Below are positions 52,901 through 60,197 of a DNA stretch of 64,000 bases, in pieces (positions within the stretch are counted from its first letter, which is position 1; each line of letters opens with the position of its first letter). The notes below the pieces were generated by a model. That model did not search any database. It saw only the letters and a program-made list of their open reading frames with translations, and was not told the origin of the DNA. The stretch covers positions 1 through 64,000 of the forward strand of contig JADFDG010000016.1 in the NCBI GenBank assembly GCA_018262975.1. Reading direction: 5' to 3'. This DNA comes from Gammaproteobacteria bacterium (GTDB lineage Bacteria > Pseudomonadota > Gammaproteobacteria > Pseudomonadales > JADFDG01). A program made the position numbers and the translations under genes.

Positions 52901-53176
52901 GGAAATCCATTCCGCGCAGGCGTGCGCCAGGGCATGGGCCTGCAGGCGGTTGCGGAAGTGGCGGTCAGCTTCTGAACCCAGAAGGCCCAGATCCGCATCG
53001 GTGCTGGCCGGCAGGATCAGACGGCACGCGCCCGCCTTGCGTATGGCGTCCTGCAGCTCGCCGAAGGCGAACAGCGAGAAACGGGGCGACACCACGTCAA
53101 GATGTGCATGCGGCAAGACCTGACGTACCAGATCGTCCAGTACACGTTCATTGCCGCGGTTGTTGATCAGTCGCAT
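49970..53176 (-). CDS. SNF2-like helicase with PLD-type N-terminal domain
   Basis: 1068 residues, first gene of the restriction operon. Residues 1-110 resemble a PLD-like nuclease/DNA-binding domain (HLDVVSPRFSLFAFGEL) without an obvious HKD motif. The SF2 motor follows: Walker A DSVGLGKTFEAL, DESHNFRN, LSATPVNN, and in the second half VFTAFADTATYL, TDCISEGQNLQDCD and IQRFGRIDRIGS. Helicases of this type accompany restriction and other defence systems and probably translocate on DNA. A palindromic site (53346-53358) lies 170 bp upstream. Confidence 0.87.
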   Translation of the reverse strand: MRLINNRGNERVLDDLVRQVLPHAHLDVVSPRFSLFAFGELQDAIRKAGACRLILPASTDADLGLLGSEADRHFRNRLQAHALAHACAEWISRNVEIRDAGSAVNQSLIALTDADKASAHAWVGDCPLTTDGLGITPAPALSLVQRSEVREEAATYQGWFDRLWNSLPASAQAKASLLTQLASIHGHKAPALIYHLVLHHLFSSSADTLDEEQIIKSATGIRNTVVWKKLFRFQRDGVVGAIDKLNRFGGCIIADSVGLGKTFEALAIIKYHELRNDRVLVLCPKRLRDNWTIYKANDKRNILAADRFNYDVLNHTDLSRDAGSSGDIDLAHINWGNYDLVVIDESHNFRNKKTPRAGKETRYDRLMRRIIKEGVRTRVLMLSATPVNNRLADLRNQIAFATEGNDTAFADYGIDSIDTTTRLAQKQFNRWLDLDDAERTPTRLIEMLGFDYFTLLDHLTIARSRKHIERYYGTSETGRFPARLKPVNIKSDVDRAGQFRSIREINLEIRKLNLAAYAPLKYVLPHKQDAYNAKYSTEVKGGTGFFRQIDREESLIHLLRVNILKRMESSVNSFALTIRRQLQDVEATLARIEAHDKEFEELDIADIDLEDPLVESLLVGRKVKVLMSDVDLIRWKQDLIEDRNRLATLYAAAEQIDADRDAKLANLREVIRHKLDHPTNPGNRKIIVFTAFADTATYLYENLAPWAKETLKIETALVKGSGGNQATLPGLRRDLASILTAFSPRSKERPAEFASEGELDLLIATDCISEGQNLQDCDWLINYDIHWNPVRIIQRFGRIDRIGSPNEKIQLVNFWPNMELEEYINLEQRVSGRMVLLDVSATGEENLIEQQSGNQMNDLEYRRKQLLKLQDAVIDIEDLSSGVSITDLTLTDFRIDLAQYLKANPGVLESMHPGTFAVTTAVDAEVPPGMLFCLRAASGAAQSGESGYPLAPHYLVHVSEDGTVLLPYTQTKRILDRLKRTTVGRDLPDAGACQRFDKATRKGDDMAMAQRLLAAAVASIVGKSQERAVASLFNPAGSHALKGEFSGTHDFEVVAFLVVLPARDASAA

Positions 53177-53327
53177 CGTGGAATTCAGCCGCTCCTGAGC
53201 GCCGGCTGGGGAGCAGCGGGCAATCCTTTACTTGCTGTTCTGCATGGGCCGTCCATGCCCCACCAAGGCTGGCGGGGGCGGCTAGTAATAATTCCGTAGG
53301 CGGACTGGATGGTCAAGGCAGTGATGG

Positions 53328-53358
53328 GGCTTGCCGCTCGCGCGGGACAGGATGTGTC
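53328..53358 (-). promoter_or_regulatory. Island palindrome ahead of the restriction operon
   Basis: GGGACA-GGATG-TGTCCC (53344-53360) is the most symmetrical copy of the island motif. The -10 position 12 nt away on the minus strand is only CAAGCC, so it may work as an operator rather than a promoter here. Confidence 0.5.
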
Positions 53359-53367
53359 CCATCCCGC

Positions 53368-53607
53368 TTACGCGTCCTTTCCCCCGATGCGCACGTTGCC
53401 CAGTTCCATCGTCCAGGGCTTGCCGTCCTCGAAGTCCTTGGCCAACTTCTTCAAAGCCTTGGCCGGTGTCTTCCCGAATCCGGAGCGGCCTTCCTGGAGG
53501 TTCTCCCCGACCATGGCGCACCACATGTTCCCGTCGGGGAAGAAACGGATCAGCAGCACGTCAGATGGACTGTCAATGATGTCTTTCTTCTTGCGGCTCT
53601 TGGGCAT
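53368..53607 (-). CDS. Small hypothetical protein, 79 aa
   Basis: 79 residues with AAGGGA before ATG 53607. Basic N terminus (PKSRKKKD), then an LLIRFFPDGNMWCAMV strand pair and a helix GKTPAKALKKLAKDFEDG. It lies 21 bp after the DUF2779 gene on the same strand and is probably the last gene of that operon. Family not recognised. Confidence 0.6.
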   Translation of the reverse strand: MPKSRKKKDIIDSPSDVLLIRFFPDGNMWCAMVGENLQEGRSGFGKTPAKALKKLAKDFEDGKPWTMELGNVRIGGKDA

Positions 53608-53628
53608 GGTCGTGTCCCTTGTCAGTTG

Positions 53629-55116
53629 TTATTTGGAAAGGGTGCTTCCGCACTCAAGGTACTCTGCCACCCTCACCATCGCCAGCGAATCCAGACGGCA
53701 GTAATCCAGCAGCTCCTGACGCAGCGCGGCCCGCGTCTCCGGCGGGGTCTCCGAGTCGATCATCTGCATATACGCCGCCTGCGCGCTGTCCCCGTCCTTC
53801 ACCAGCTTGAATCCCTTGTAGGAGAGGTCCGGCGCCACCGTCGGCAGCACCTTCTTGATCGACCACGAACCGTGCATGTCCGGGTGGTAGTAGTAATCCC
53901 CGGCGATCTTGCACAAGTCGACCAGCCGCTCGCGGATGGCCTGCAGCGGGCCGGCGAGGTCCGGCAGCCACTGTTCTGATTTCTTCAGGACTGTCTGCTC
54001 ATAGCTCGAGTAGACGAACACGGGGCCCTCGCGGCCGATGGCTTCGATCAGGTGTTCCATCGTCGCCCGCACCGGGAAGCTGTCGTCCGGGTGCAGGTAT
54101 TCGAGGGGCACCGGTTTGGCGCCGGGTGAGGGGATCACGTGCATCGCCCACTGGCAGGCCACGTGGGACTCCTTCGAGCGCATCCCTGCCCAGCGCGGTA
54201 CTGCCAGCGCGATGGTCTCGAAATCCAGGAAATAGCGCGGGTAGCCGAACTGTCGCATGACTTCGCGTACGGTCGGGTCGAGTTGTGCTTGCCCGGTAAG
54301 GCAGGCCTGCTGGATGCGGCGATGGCGTGCGTCGGTGAGTCGAGCCGGCGGGATGTCGCGGATGTCCTGGATGCCTTCGGCGCGCAGTTCCTTGACCAGT
54401 TTCAGCTTGCCGCTGCTGGGCAGGTCGGTAAGAGGGTATTCGGCGGGATTGGCAAGCTTTTCGCAGTAGCCGGCGAACGCGCAGGTCCACGGGTCCTTGC
54501 ATTGCTTGCCCATCGGCGTGTCGGGTTCAGCACCGTCGAGCATGGTGCGCAAGGCACTGAGTTGCGCGGCAACCTGGGGCTGGGCAATGAGCGTTTCGCT
54601 GCTCAGATCCTCGTCCACCAGTAATCCGCGATAGTCGCCGTCGCCGCGGTAGATGAAGGTGTCGTTGGTGTGGCGCAGCAGCGTGTGCGCCGGCGGGTAG
54701 CCTGATCCGGTGAGTACCCAGGTCTGCAGGGCGAGGTCGTGCCTGTGGTAGGGCTTGGCTTCCGAGGAGGCCTTCACCTCGACCAGCGTGAGTTGGCCGT
54801 TGGTCTTTTCGAGGATGTCGGCCATCACGAAGACGCCGTCGTGGCGGAATGCGGCCTCGAACAGCACGCAGTCCTCGTCGCTGGCCAGGGCCTCGCGCGT
54901 CCGCTGGATGCTGCCCGGTTTGTCGTTGTGGTCGCCGACGAGCCGGCCATGCGGATACAGACGCTGCGCGACCTCCCCGATGGCGCTGCCATGCGCAATC
55001 GCGATGGGCGATCCGGTCTTCTCGGCGAGCTCCGGTCGATGCGTGGCCAGCCAGAGGCGGCGAGGGCAGAGGCATCCATCGACGTAACGTGACTTGGAGA
55101 GGAAATGGGTGGTCAT
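53629..55116 (-). CDS. DUF2779 protein: Cas4-like plus DnaQ-like nuclease
   Basis: 495 residues. The N-terminal 250 residues resemble Cas4/RecB: the Cys pair CLCPRRLWL at residue 16 and a later CKDPWTCAFAGYC could bind a 4Fe-4S cluster, and the nuclease core shows VFVMADILEK and LVEVKAS. The C-terminal half is a DEDD-type exonuclease with YFLDFETIA and a terminal DYCRLDSLAMVRV. Together these are the DUF2779 layout found in mobile regions. The gene is 3 bp from the membrane protein gene upstream and 21 bp from a small gene downstream. Substrate unknown. Confidence 0.85.
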   Translation of the reverse strand: MTTHFLSKSRYVDGCLCPRRLWLATHRPELAEKTGSPIAIAHGSAIGEVAQRLYPHGRLVGDHNDKPGSIQRTREALASDEDCVLFEAAFRHDGVFVMADILEKTNGQLTLVEVKASSEAKPYHRHDLALQTWVLTGSGYPPAHTLLRHTNDTFIYRGDGDYRGLLVDEDLSSETLIAQPQVAAQLSALRTMLDGAEPDTPMGKQCKDPWTCAFAGYCEKLANPAEYPLTDLPSSGKLKLVKELRAEGIQDIRDIPPARLTDARHRRIQQACLTGQAQLDPTVREVMRQFGYPRYFLDFETIALAVPRWAGMRSKESHVACQWAMHVIPSPGAKPVPLEYLHPDDSFPVRATMEHLIEAIGREGPVFVYSSYEQTVLKKSEQWLPDLAGPLQAIRERLVDLCKIAGDYYYHPDMHGSWSIKKVLPTVAPDLSYKGFKLVKDGDSAQAAYMQMIDSETPPETRAALRQELLDYCRLDSLAMVRVAEYLECGSTLSK

Positions 55117-55119
55117 GAT

Positions 55120-55608
55120 TCAGGCCTCCGTGCCGGCTGGCTCCGATGTTACCCCGGCATGCCTGCTCAGCTGGAAGTGGGCATGGAAGGCATTGATCGC
55201 TGCCGCCAAGTTCCCGCCCTGACGCGACGTTTCCTCGATCACCAGTCTCAGCCCGAGCAGAAAGGTCTGGCGCGAATCCGCCGGCAGCGCGGCGATCCAA
55301 ATCAGCAGCACATAGCCATTGCCCTGGTTGGCGAACGCTGATTCCACCCTGGCCGGTATCTCGAGATCGGGATATCGGTTTTTCAGGGCCTGCAGAGGCT
55401 GGCGGTTGGCCGTTGGAGGAAGGTTCCGGTATTCGTCGCCGTAGAGGGTCAGGATCAGCGCCCGGTCGAATTGCTGGCGCTCGATGGCGGCCAGGTACAG
55501 TCCGCGTGCGTGCAGCTGATGCATGATCAGGCCGGCCAGCAGCGCAAGTACGAGCAAGCCGGTTATTTGCTGCAGGGGCGGGCGTAGGCGGAATTCGGTG
55601 AGATGCAT
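55120..55608 (-). CDS. Single-span membrane protein, 162 aa
   Basis: 162 residues from ATG 55608 with a perfect AGGAGG site. One hydrophobic segment (residues 14-32, QQITGLLVLALLAGLIM) anchors it with a soluble C-terminal domain of about 120 residues. A shared island promoter palindrome lies 42 bp upstream. It heads an operon with the DUF2779 nuclease and the 79-residue protein. Possible role in tethering the nuclease to the membrane (speculative). No family recognised. Confidence 0.65.
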   Translation of the reverse strand: MHLTEFRLRPPLQQITGLLVLALLAGLIMHQLHARGLYLAAIERQQFDRALILTLYGDEYRNLPPTANRQPLQALKNRYPDLEIPARVESAFANQGNGYVLLIWIAALPADSRQTFLLGLRLVIEETSRQGGNLAAAINAFHAHFQLSRHAGVTSEPAGTEA

Positions 55609-55631
55609 GGCTGGCCTCCTGGGAGGATTGC

Positions 55632-55662
55632 AGGATGGCGCGGGGGTGAGACGGGATGTGTC
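55632..55662 (-). promoter_or_regulatory. Island promoter motif (DUF2779 operon)
   Basis: GACGGGATGTGTC (55650-55662), identical to the copy at 40057, with CATCCT (55632-55637) 12 nt away on the minus strand. Confidence 0.62.
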
Positions 55663-55840
55663 GCGCATGTGGCTTGCCTCGCCGCTGAACGTCGCCGCGA
55701 CAGTCCGTGTTGCGTGCCCGGGTTTCTCTTGGGGACTTCCAATGGCAATGCCCTTGTGAGGCGGGGAATCATATGAGTGCAATGTGAACTGGAGGCGGAG
55801 GGCATCGCACCTTCAGTAGGAGCGGCCAGCGTGCGTGGGC

Positions 55841-55871
55841 GACCAACTGTGTCGCGCATCGAGGCGATGCT
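55841..55871 (+). promoter_or_regulatory. Island promoter motif (gene at 55890)
   Basis: GACCAACTGTGTC (55841-55853) followed after 12 nt by GATGCT (55866-55871). The zinc-ribbon gene starts 19 bp later. Confidence 0.52.
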
Positions 55872-55889
55872 GGGGCATGACTACCGGGA

Positions 55890-56111
55890 ATGATTGCCAT
55901 GCCTGTCATGCAGATTCGCTGTCTTGCGTGTGAAGCCTGTTGCTGGAAGGCCGTCTGGCAGGGCGCCGACGTCGTACTGGTGGGTACCGGAAGTTGCCCC
56001 GCCTGTGGCGGAAGGCTGCGCTTCCGCGGCGCGTCATTTCGCGAGCGCGTCAACCCGCTGTACCGCCTGAATGCTCTGAGGCTGCGGTCGTATAGGGCCG
56101 GGGGGCGCTGA
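55890..56111 (+). CDS. Small zinc-ribbon protein, 73 aa
   Basis: 73 residues (ATG 55890; ATG 55899 is an alternative). Cysteines RCLACEACCWK and SCPACGGRL form two CxxC knuckles of a zinc ribbon. The C terminus is basic (YRLNALRLRSYRAGGR), compatible with nucleic-acid contact. An island promoter motif precedes it. The small membrane protein at 56114 follows after 2 bp, so the two form a mini-operon. Family unknown. Confidence 0.55.
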   Translation: MIAMPVMQIRCLACEACCWKAVWQGADVVLVGTGSCPACGGRLRFRGASFRERVNPLYRLNALRLRSYRAGGR

Positions 56112-56113
56112 CA

Positions 56114-56326
56114 ATGGCGACGGCGACGTTTGTGCTGCTCTTTCTCTCGATTGCGCTCAGGCGGCCGGATCTGGCGCTACTTGTCTACTTTCTGCACTGG
56201 GCGTTCTGCCGAGCCCTTGGCCGGCCAACCGTCTTTGACCGGCTTGATCGTTGGTTGGGCCGGGTGGTCGCGGCCTTTCGCCAAGCCTCCACCGACACGC
56301 GGGACCAGGGGAATGGCAAGGGGTAA
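56114..56326 (+). CDS. Small membrane protein, 70 aa
   Basis: 70 residues; the N-terminal 34 are hydrophobic (TATFVLLFLSIAL, then ALLVYFLHWAFCRAL), making one or two membrane spans. A basic amphipathic tail follows (FDRLDRWLGRVVAAF). It starts 2 bp after the zinc-ribbon gene. Short and without recognisable relatives, so moderate confidence only. Confidence 0.45.
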   Translation: MATATFVLLFLSIALRRPDLALLVYFLHWAFCRALGRPTVFDRLDRWLGRVVAAFRQASTDTRDQGNGKG

Positions 56327-56428
56327 ACATATTAATTATCCATGTATATCGGTAGAACGGCTTTAGGGTATGGACGACTAGGAAGAAATTGTGGATAACT
56401 GCCAAATCTCGAATGGACTCGATGAACG

Positions 56429-57346
56429 ATGAGTGCCGATACCCCCTCAACCTTGCGCCGCCAATGGCATCTGCTGCAGCGGATCCCCCGTCACAACTGG
56501 ATCGGAACGATCGATCTGCAGCGTGCGCTTCAGCGTGAGGGAATCGACGTCACGCTCCGTACCATCCAGCGTGACCTGAACGCGCTGTCCGGGTCATTTC
56601 CCCTCGAGTCGAACAACCTCAATCCTCAGGGTTGGCGCTGGAAGAAGACCGCGCCGTCGATGGACCTGCCGCATATGACGTCCAGCCAGGCGCTGACCTT
56701 CCTCATGGTGGAAGAGCATCTGCGCCAGCTGACCCCGGCCAGCATCCTTGATGAGCTGAAGCCCTATTTCGACACGGCTCGCCGCGTGGCGAGAGCGGGG
56801 GCACCGCGTGGCTCGCATTGGGTCGACAAGGTGCGCGTGGTGCCGGCGACCCAGCCGCTGATTCCGCCGACGATTGATCCCGAGTGCTTGCGTACCGTGC
56901 AGGAAGCCCTACTCACCAACCGCCGGCTCGAGGTCGTTTACGACAGCCGTAGCAAGAAGGAGCGGGTGGACGCAACGATCGACCCGCTGGGATTGGTGCA
57001 GCGCGGCCCGGTGATCTACCTGATTGCCGGGCGTGAGGGGGCGGAGCAAGTCCGACGCTTTGCAATGCATCGCGTGAGCAAGGCCTGGGTGCGCGAAGAG
57101 AAAGTGCGCAAACCCGCCGGATTTGATCTCGACAGCTATCTCGCCAAGGGCGGGATGGGCTTCGGTAACGGCGGCAAGATGAAGAAATTGAAAATCGTTC
57201 TGTCCCGAGAATCCGGAGAACACCTGTATGAGTCCAGGTTGAGTGACGATCAGGTGATTCGAGAGCTGCCGGACGGGCGGTTGGAGGTTACGGCGACGGT
57301 GGCGGATACGCCGCAGTTGGCGTGGTGGGTTAAGGCGATTGCGTGA
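56429..57346 (+). CDS. WYL-domain transcriptional regulator (second of three)
   Basis: 305 residues. N-terminal HTH (DLQRALQREGIDVTLRTIQRDLNAL, residues 28-53), then the WYL domain (about 150-230: LEVVYDSRSKKERVDATIDPLGLV, GPVIYLIAGREG, VRRFAMHRVSKAWV) and a C-terminal WCX region (KKLKIVLSRESGEHLYESRLS, LEVTATVADTPQLAWWV). YafY-type layout. It is 45 bp ahead of the AAA+ operon on the same strand, so it may control or belong to it. The upstream AT-rich spacer (56327-56428) lacks the island motif. Confidence 0.85.
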   Translation: MSADTPSTLRRQWHLLQRIPRHNWIGTIDLQRALQREGIDVTLRTIQRDLNALSGSFPLESNNLNPQGWRWKKTAPSMDLPHMTSSQALTFLMVEEHLRQLTPASILDELKPYFDTARRVARAGAPRGSHWVDKVRVVPATQPLIPPTIDPECLRTVQEALLTNRRLEVVYDSRSKKERVDATIDPLGLVQRGPVIYLIAGREGAEQVRRFAMHRVSKAWVREEKVRKPAGFDLDSYLAKGGMGFGNGGKMKKLKIVLSRESGEHLYESRLSDDQVIRELPDGRLEVTATVADTPQLAWWVKAIA

Positions 57347-57391
57347 TTCAATGGCGAATTCGAAGGTCGCCAAACATTTGGATGGAAGATT

Positions 57392-58345
57392 ATGGGAATC
57401 GGTAGGCGACTCGATGTCGGGCAAGAAGGCGTTCCGGCTGAATCTGGGGATGCTCGCTCGGACGGAGAGTTATTCCGTGTATCGGAATACACGTTGAGCG
57501 ACTTGATATTGCCGGGCAGAACGATGTCCTCGCTGCTGGATTTTCTTTCTTACAAGAAGAACGAATCTATTGTCTTTGAGCAATGGGGTCTCAAGGATAC
57601 GCATAAGAGGGGGCGACATAATGCAATTAATTTTTATGGACCTCCCGGAACAGGAAAGACCATGGCCGCGCATGCTGTGGCTCACGAGCTTGGCCTGCCG
57701 CTCATAGTTGCCAACTACGCCGAGCTTGAATCAAAGTATGTTGGCGAGACGTCGAAGAACATCACAAAGCTGTTTGCCCGGGCTGCCGAATCTGGAGCCG
57801 TTCTCTTTTTCGACGAGGCGGATGCAATCCTGAGTCGGCGAGTTACGAATATGACCCAGGCAACCGACGTGAGTGTCAATCAGACCAGATCAGTTTTGCT
57901 GGTCTTGATGAACAGTCATCCCGGGCTGGTCATATTCGCGACGAATTTCATTGAGAACTATGACCCCGCGTTCATGCGGAGAATAGTCGCTCATGTCGAC
58001 TTTGAATTGCCTGATGAGGAGTGTCGGAGAAAGCTGTGGGAGAAGTATGTTCCTGCCAATATGCCTTTTGATGGCGATATTGGAATCCTCGCCACTTCTT
58101 CCGAGGGCCTTTCGGGGAGTGATATTTCAACCTGTGTTCTCAAGGCGGCAATGTCGGCTGCAAGGTCGGCCTCGCCAGTGGTTCGTAGTGAAAATTTTTT
58201 TCAGGCTATCAACGAGATCAGAAAGAGCAAGATGGCAAATTCTGGCTCAGGCGGTCGTCGGGAAGATGTTCGTGTCAGAGATGTTCCTGAGTCGTATGTT
58301 GTTGAACAGATTGGAAATTCTGCCGTGGAGGCTTTGAGGTCATGA
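57392..58345 (+). CDS. AAA+ ATPase, single-domain, FtsH/spastin-like
   Basis: 317 residues with GGAAG before ATG 57392. One AAA+ module: Walker A G83PPGTGKT90, pore loop KYVG (115-118), Walker B FFDEAD (139-144), sensor 1 in IFATN (about 185) and Arg-finger region MRRIVAHVDF. The aromatic-hydrophobic-Gly pore loop suggests it threads or remodels protein substrates as a hexamer. No protease domain is attached. The DNA is lower in GC than its surroundings. It overlaps the next gene by 4 bp (ATGA). Confidence 0.88.
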   Translation: MGIGRRLDVGQEGVPAESGDARSDGELFRVSEYTLSDLILPGRTMSSLLDFLSYKKNESIVFEQWGLKDTHKRGRHNAINFYGPPGTGKTMAAHAVAHELGLPLIVANYAELESKYVGETSKNITKLFARAAESGAVLFFDEADAILSRRVTNMTQATDVSVNQTRSVLLVLMNSHPGLVIFATNFIENYDPAFMRRIVAHVDFELPDEECRRKLWEKYVPANMPFDGDIGILATSSEGLSGSDISTCVLKAAMSAARSASPVVRSENFFQAINEIRKSKMANSGSGGRREDVRVRDVPESYVVEQIGNSAVEALRS

Positions 58346-58698
58346 TACCTGTTGCATATCTCGTTGGTGCGGCAATCGTAACTGCCGTGGTGGTTGGCGT
58401 CTTCTGGAAAGAAATTTCCGCCTGGATAAAGAGGATCTGGGAGAAGTTGCCGGAGTCCGTAAAGGCGAATCTTCAGGGCGCAAAGGCATTCGTAGAGAAG
58501 ATTGGAAGTACTGCCAAGAACATAATGGCCTATTACTCATATAACAAGGATACCGACAAGTGGAATGAGACCATTGTTACCAAGGAGGTTTCAATGAGCG
58601 AAATTCCGGATGACATTCGAAAGAAAGTGGAGCGCTCCGGTGGCAGGGCCGAGATTACGGAAGAGCTTGAGAAGAAGCTTGAGCTGAGCATGAGTTGA
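58342..58698 (+). CDS. Membrane-anchored small protein of the AAA+ operon
   Basis: 118 residues; a single N-terminal span (PVAYLVGAAIVTAVVVGVFW, residues 3-22), then an amphipathic, Lys-rich helical region (IKRIWEKLPESVKANLQGAKAFVEKIGSTAKNIM) and a polar tail. Its start is within the AAA+ stop codon, so translation is coupled. It could recruit the ATPase to the membrane. No family recognised. Confidence 0.7.
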   Translation: MIPVAYLVGAAIVTAVVVGVFWKEISAWIKRIWEKLPESVKANLQGAKAFVEKIGSTAKNIMAYYSYNKDTDKWNETIVTKEVSMSEIPDDIRKKVERSGGRAEITEELEKKLELSMS

Positions 58699-58705
58699 GG
58701 TGGAT

Positions 58706-59134
58706 ATGAAAGAGAAAATTATGAACATGGTCATCGACCATCTCAAGAAGAGTCCTGTGCTGCAGTCTGCCAAGTCGGCTGTGGAGACGGCACTGGATCA
58801 CATCAATGATAACCTCCGATTTGAGCCGTTGGAGTTGTCGGCATTGGCGGAAAGGTTGTCGCCGGCGACGGATCAGTTGATTTTGGAGACGGAGCAATCG
58901 GAGCGAGCACAGTATGTTGGCGGAAGACTTTCGGCAATTTATTCAAAGGATTCCGGGGATGATTTCGTTCTGCTGCTGAAGCTGTACTTCAAGGGCGGCG
59001 GGGAAAGGATCTTTGTCAAGGAGGTGTCCAAGACGTTGCCCGCATTTCTTCTGGCGACGGCATCCTTGGCTGAATTGAACGCCAAGGGCGAGATTTCCTA
59101 TGAGGTTGACCCCCCGGCGAAGGGTGGAGCCTGA
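58706..59134 (+). CDS. Soluble partner protein of the AAA+ operon
   Basis: 142 residues from ATG 58706 (GAGG upstream; GTG 58700 also possible). Helical start KIMNMVIDHLKKSPVLQSAKSAVETAL, then an alpha/beta body (VGGRLSAIYSKD, DFVLLLKLYFKGGGERIFVKEVS). No membrane span. It starts about 10 bp after the small membrane protein. I know no family; it may be an adaptor or a substrate of the ATPase. Confidence 0.68.
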   Translation: MKEKIMNMVIDHLKKSPVLQSAKSAVETALDHINDNLRFEPLELSALAERLSPATDQLILETEQSERAQYVGGRLSAIYSKDSGDDFVLLLKLYFKGGGERIFVKEVSKTLPAFLLATASLAELNAKGEISYEVDPPAKGGA

Positions 59135-59177
59135 CTGAACGTGGATTGCGCCTTCTTCTTCCGTGGAGATTGTCCCC

Positions 59178-60197
59178 GTGGTTCCTGAGAAAGTGCTGAA
59201 GATTGTGGTGGGCTATAAGTCAAAGGACTATTTTCCTATTGGCCGGATTCCCCAGGAAAAGCTTCAGAATGCCCGGGATGTCTATTTTCTGGATCCCGAT
59301 GACGAGGCGGTGGCCTTGATTGATGCCACAATCTTCGGTTCTGCCAAAAAGGGAATGGTCATTGGCATTAATGGCGTCTATTGGCGGAATGAGGACGGAG
59401 AAGATACCGGTCCTCACTTTATTTCATGGGACCGTTTGGCAGTCGGCAAGAAGAGCATTACTACAGCCTTTTCGGGAGTCGCTCTTGGTGCTGAGGGAAA
59501 GTTTGACCTCACGTCATGCCAAATGGACAAGAAGTTACTTGTTAAGCTGCTTTCTGAGCTTGTTTCCCTTCATCGCCAATCACCCATTGATGACGCTCCT
59601 GTTGATGAGCGAACCTTGATGCCTGGTGCCAGAGAGCTATTTGTAGCTCGCGCGGCATTGCGTGATGCGAACGCGAAAGTGCTCGATGTTGAGAATAGGC
59701 TGGCTTTGATCGATGCCAAGAAGCCTCCTTCCTACTGGATCGACGGTTGGAGAGGAGTGCTGGTCGAGCTTTTTGCGTGGCCCATTGCCTTTCTTGTTTA
59801 TTTTTTGTTCGCGGGCTTGCATTGGCTGATTGGTCTGATTGCGGGGCTGCTGGCGTTAGGCGTTTATTCGAATTTGATGGGTGCCCGTGGCCGTAAGAAA
59901 TTGCAGCCAGGTTTGGCGTCATTGATTGCTCAGCGTGATCAGATTCAGGAGCGACTTCTGCGTATGGCGCAGGGGGTTGTTCCGGAGATTCATGGTCTTG
60001 GCATGGCAACCCTGGAGGACGTCATGGTCAAGACGTCGGCCGGGGGACTTGGGGTCAAGGAGACCCGCCGGCTGCTGGAGGGGGAGGTCAGGGAGGGAAG
60101 GCTTGAGAAGATATCCTTGTTCGAGGGAAAGATTCTCTATAAGAGTCATTCTCCGCAGGCTGACAAATACGAGACTACCGAGCTCACGATCGATTAA
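59178..60197 (+). CDS. Membrane protein with PH-like N terminus, AAA+ operon
   Basis: 339 residues from GTG 59178, chosen because GGAG lies 9 bp before it (GTG 59163 is a longer option without a site). Residues 30-130 resemble a bacterial PH-like domain (ALIDATIFGSAKKGMVIGINGVYW, HFISWDRLAV). A two-helix membrane hairpin follows (about 205-245, LFAWPIAFLVYFLFAGLHW and LIGLIAGLLALGVY). The C-terminal 80 residues may be a winged helix (TLEDVMVKTSAGGLGVKETRRLLEGEV). Its end overlaps the convergent helicase by 14 bp. Confidence 0.72.
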   Translation: MVPEKVLKIVVGYKSKDYFPIGRIPQEKLQNARDVYFLDPDDEAVALIDATIFGSAKKGMVIGINGVYWRNEDGEDTGPHFISWDRLAVGKKSITTAFSGVALGAEGKFDLTSCQMDKKLLVKLLSELVSLHRQSPIDDAPVDERTLMPGARELFVARAALRDANAKVLDVENRLALIDAKKPPSYWIDGWRGVLVELFAWPIAFLVYFLFAGLHWLIGLIAGLLALGVYSNLMGARGRKKLQPGLASLIAQRDQIQERLLRMAQGVVPEIHGLGMATLEDVMVKTSAGGLGVKETRRLLEGEVREGRLEKISLFEGKILYKSHSPQADKYETTELTID

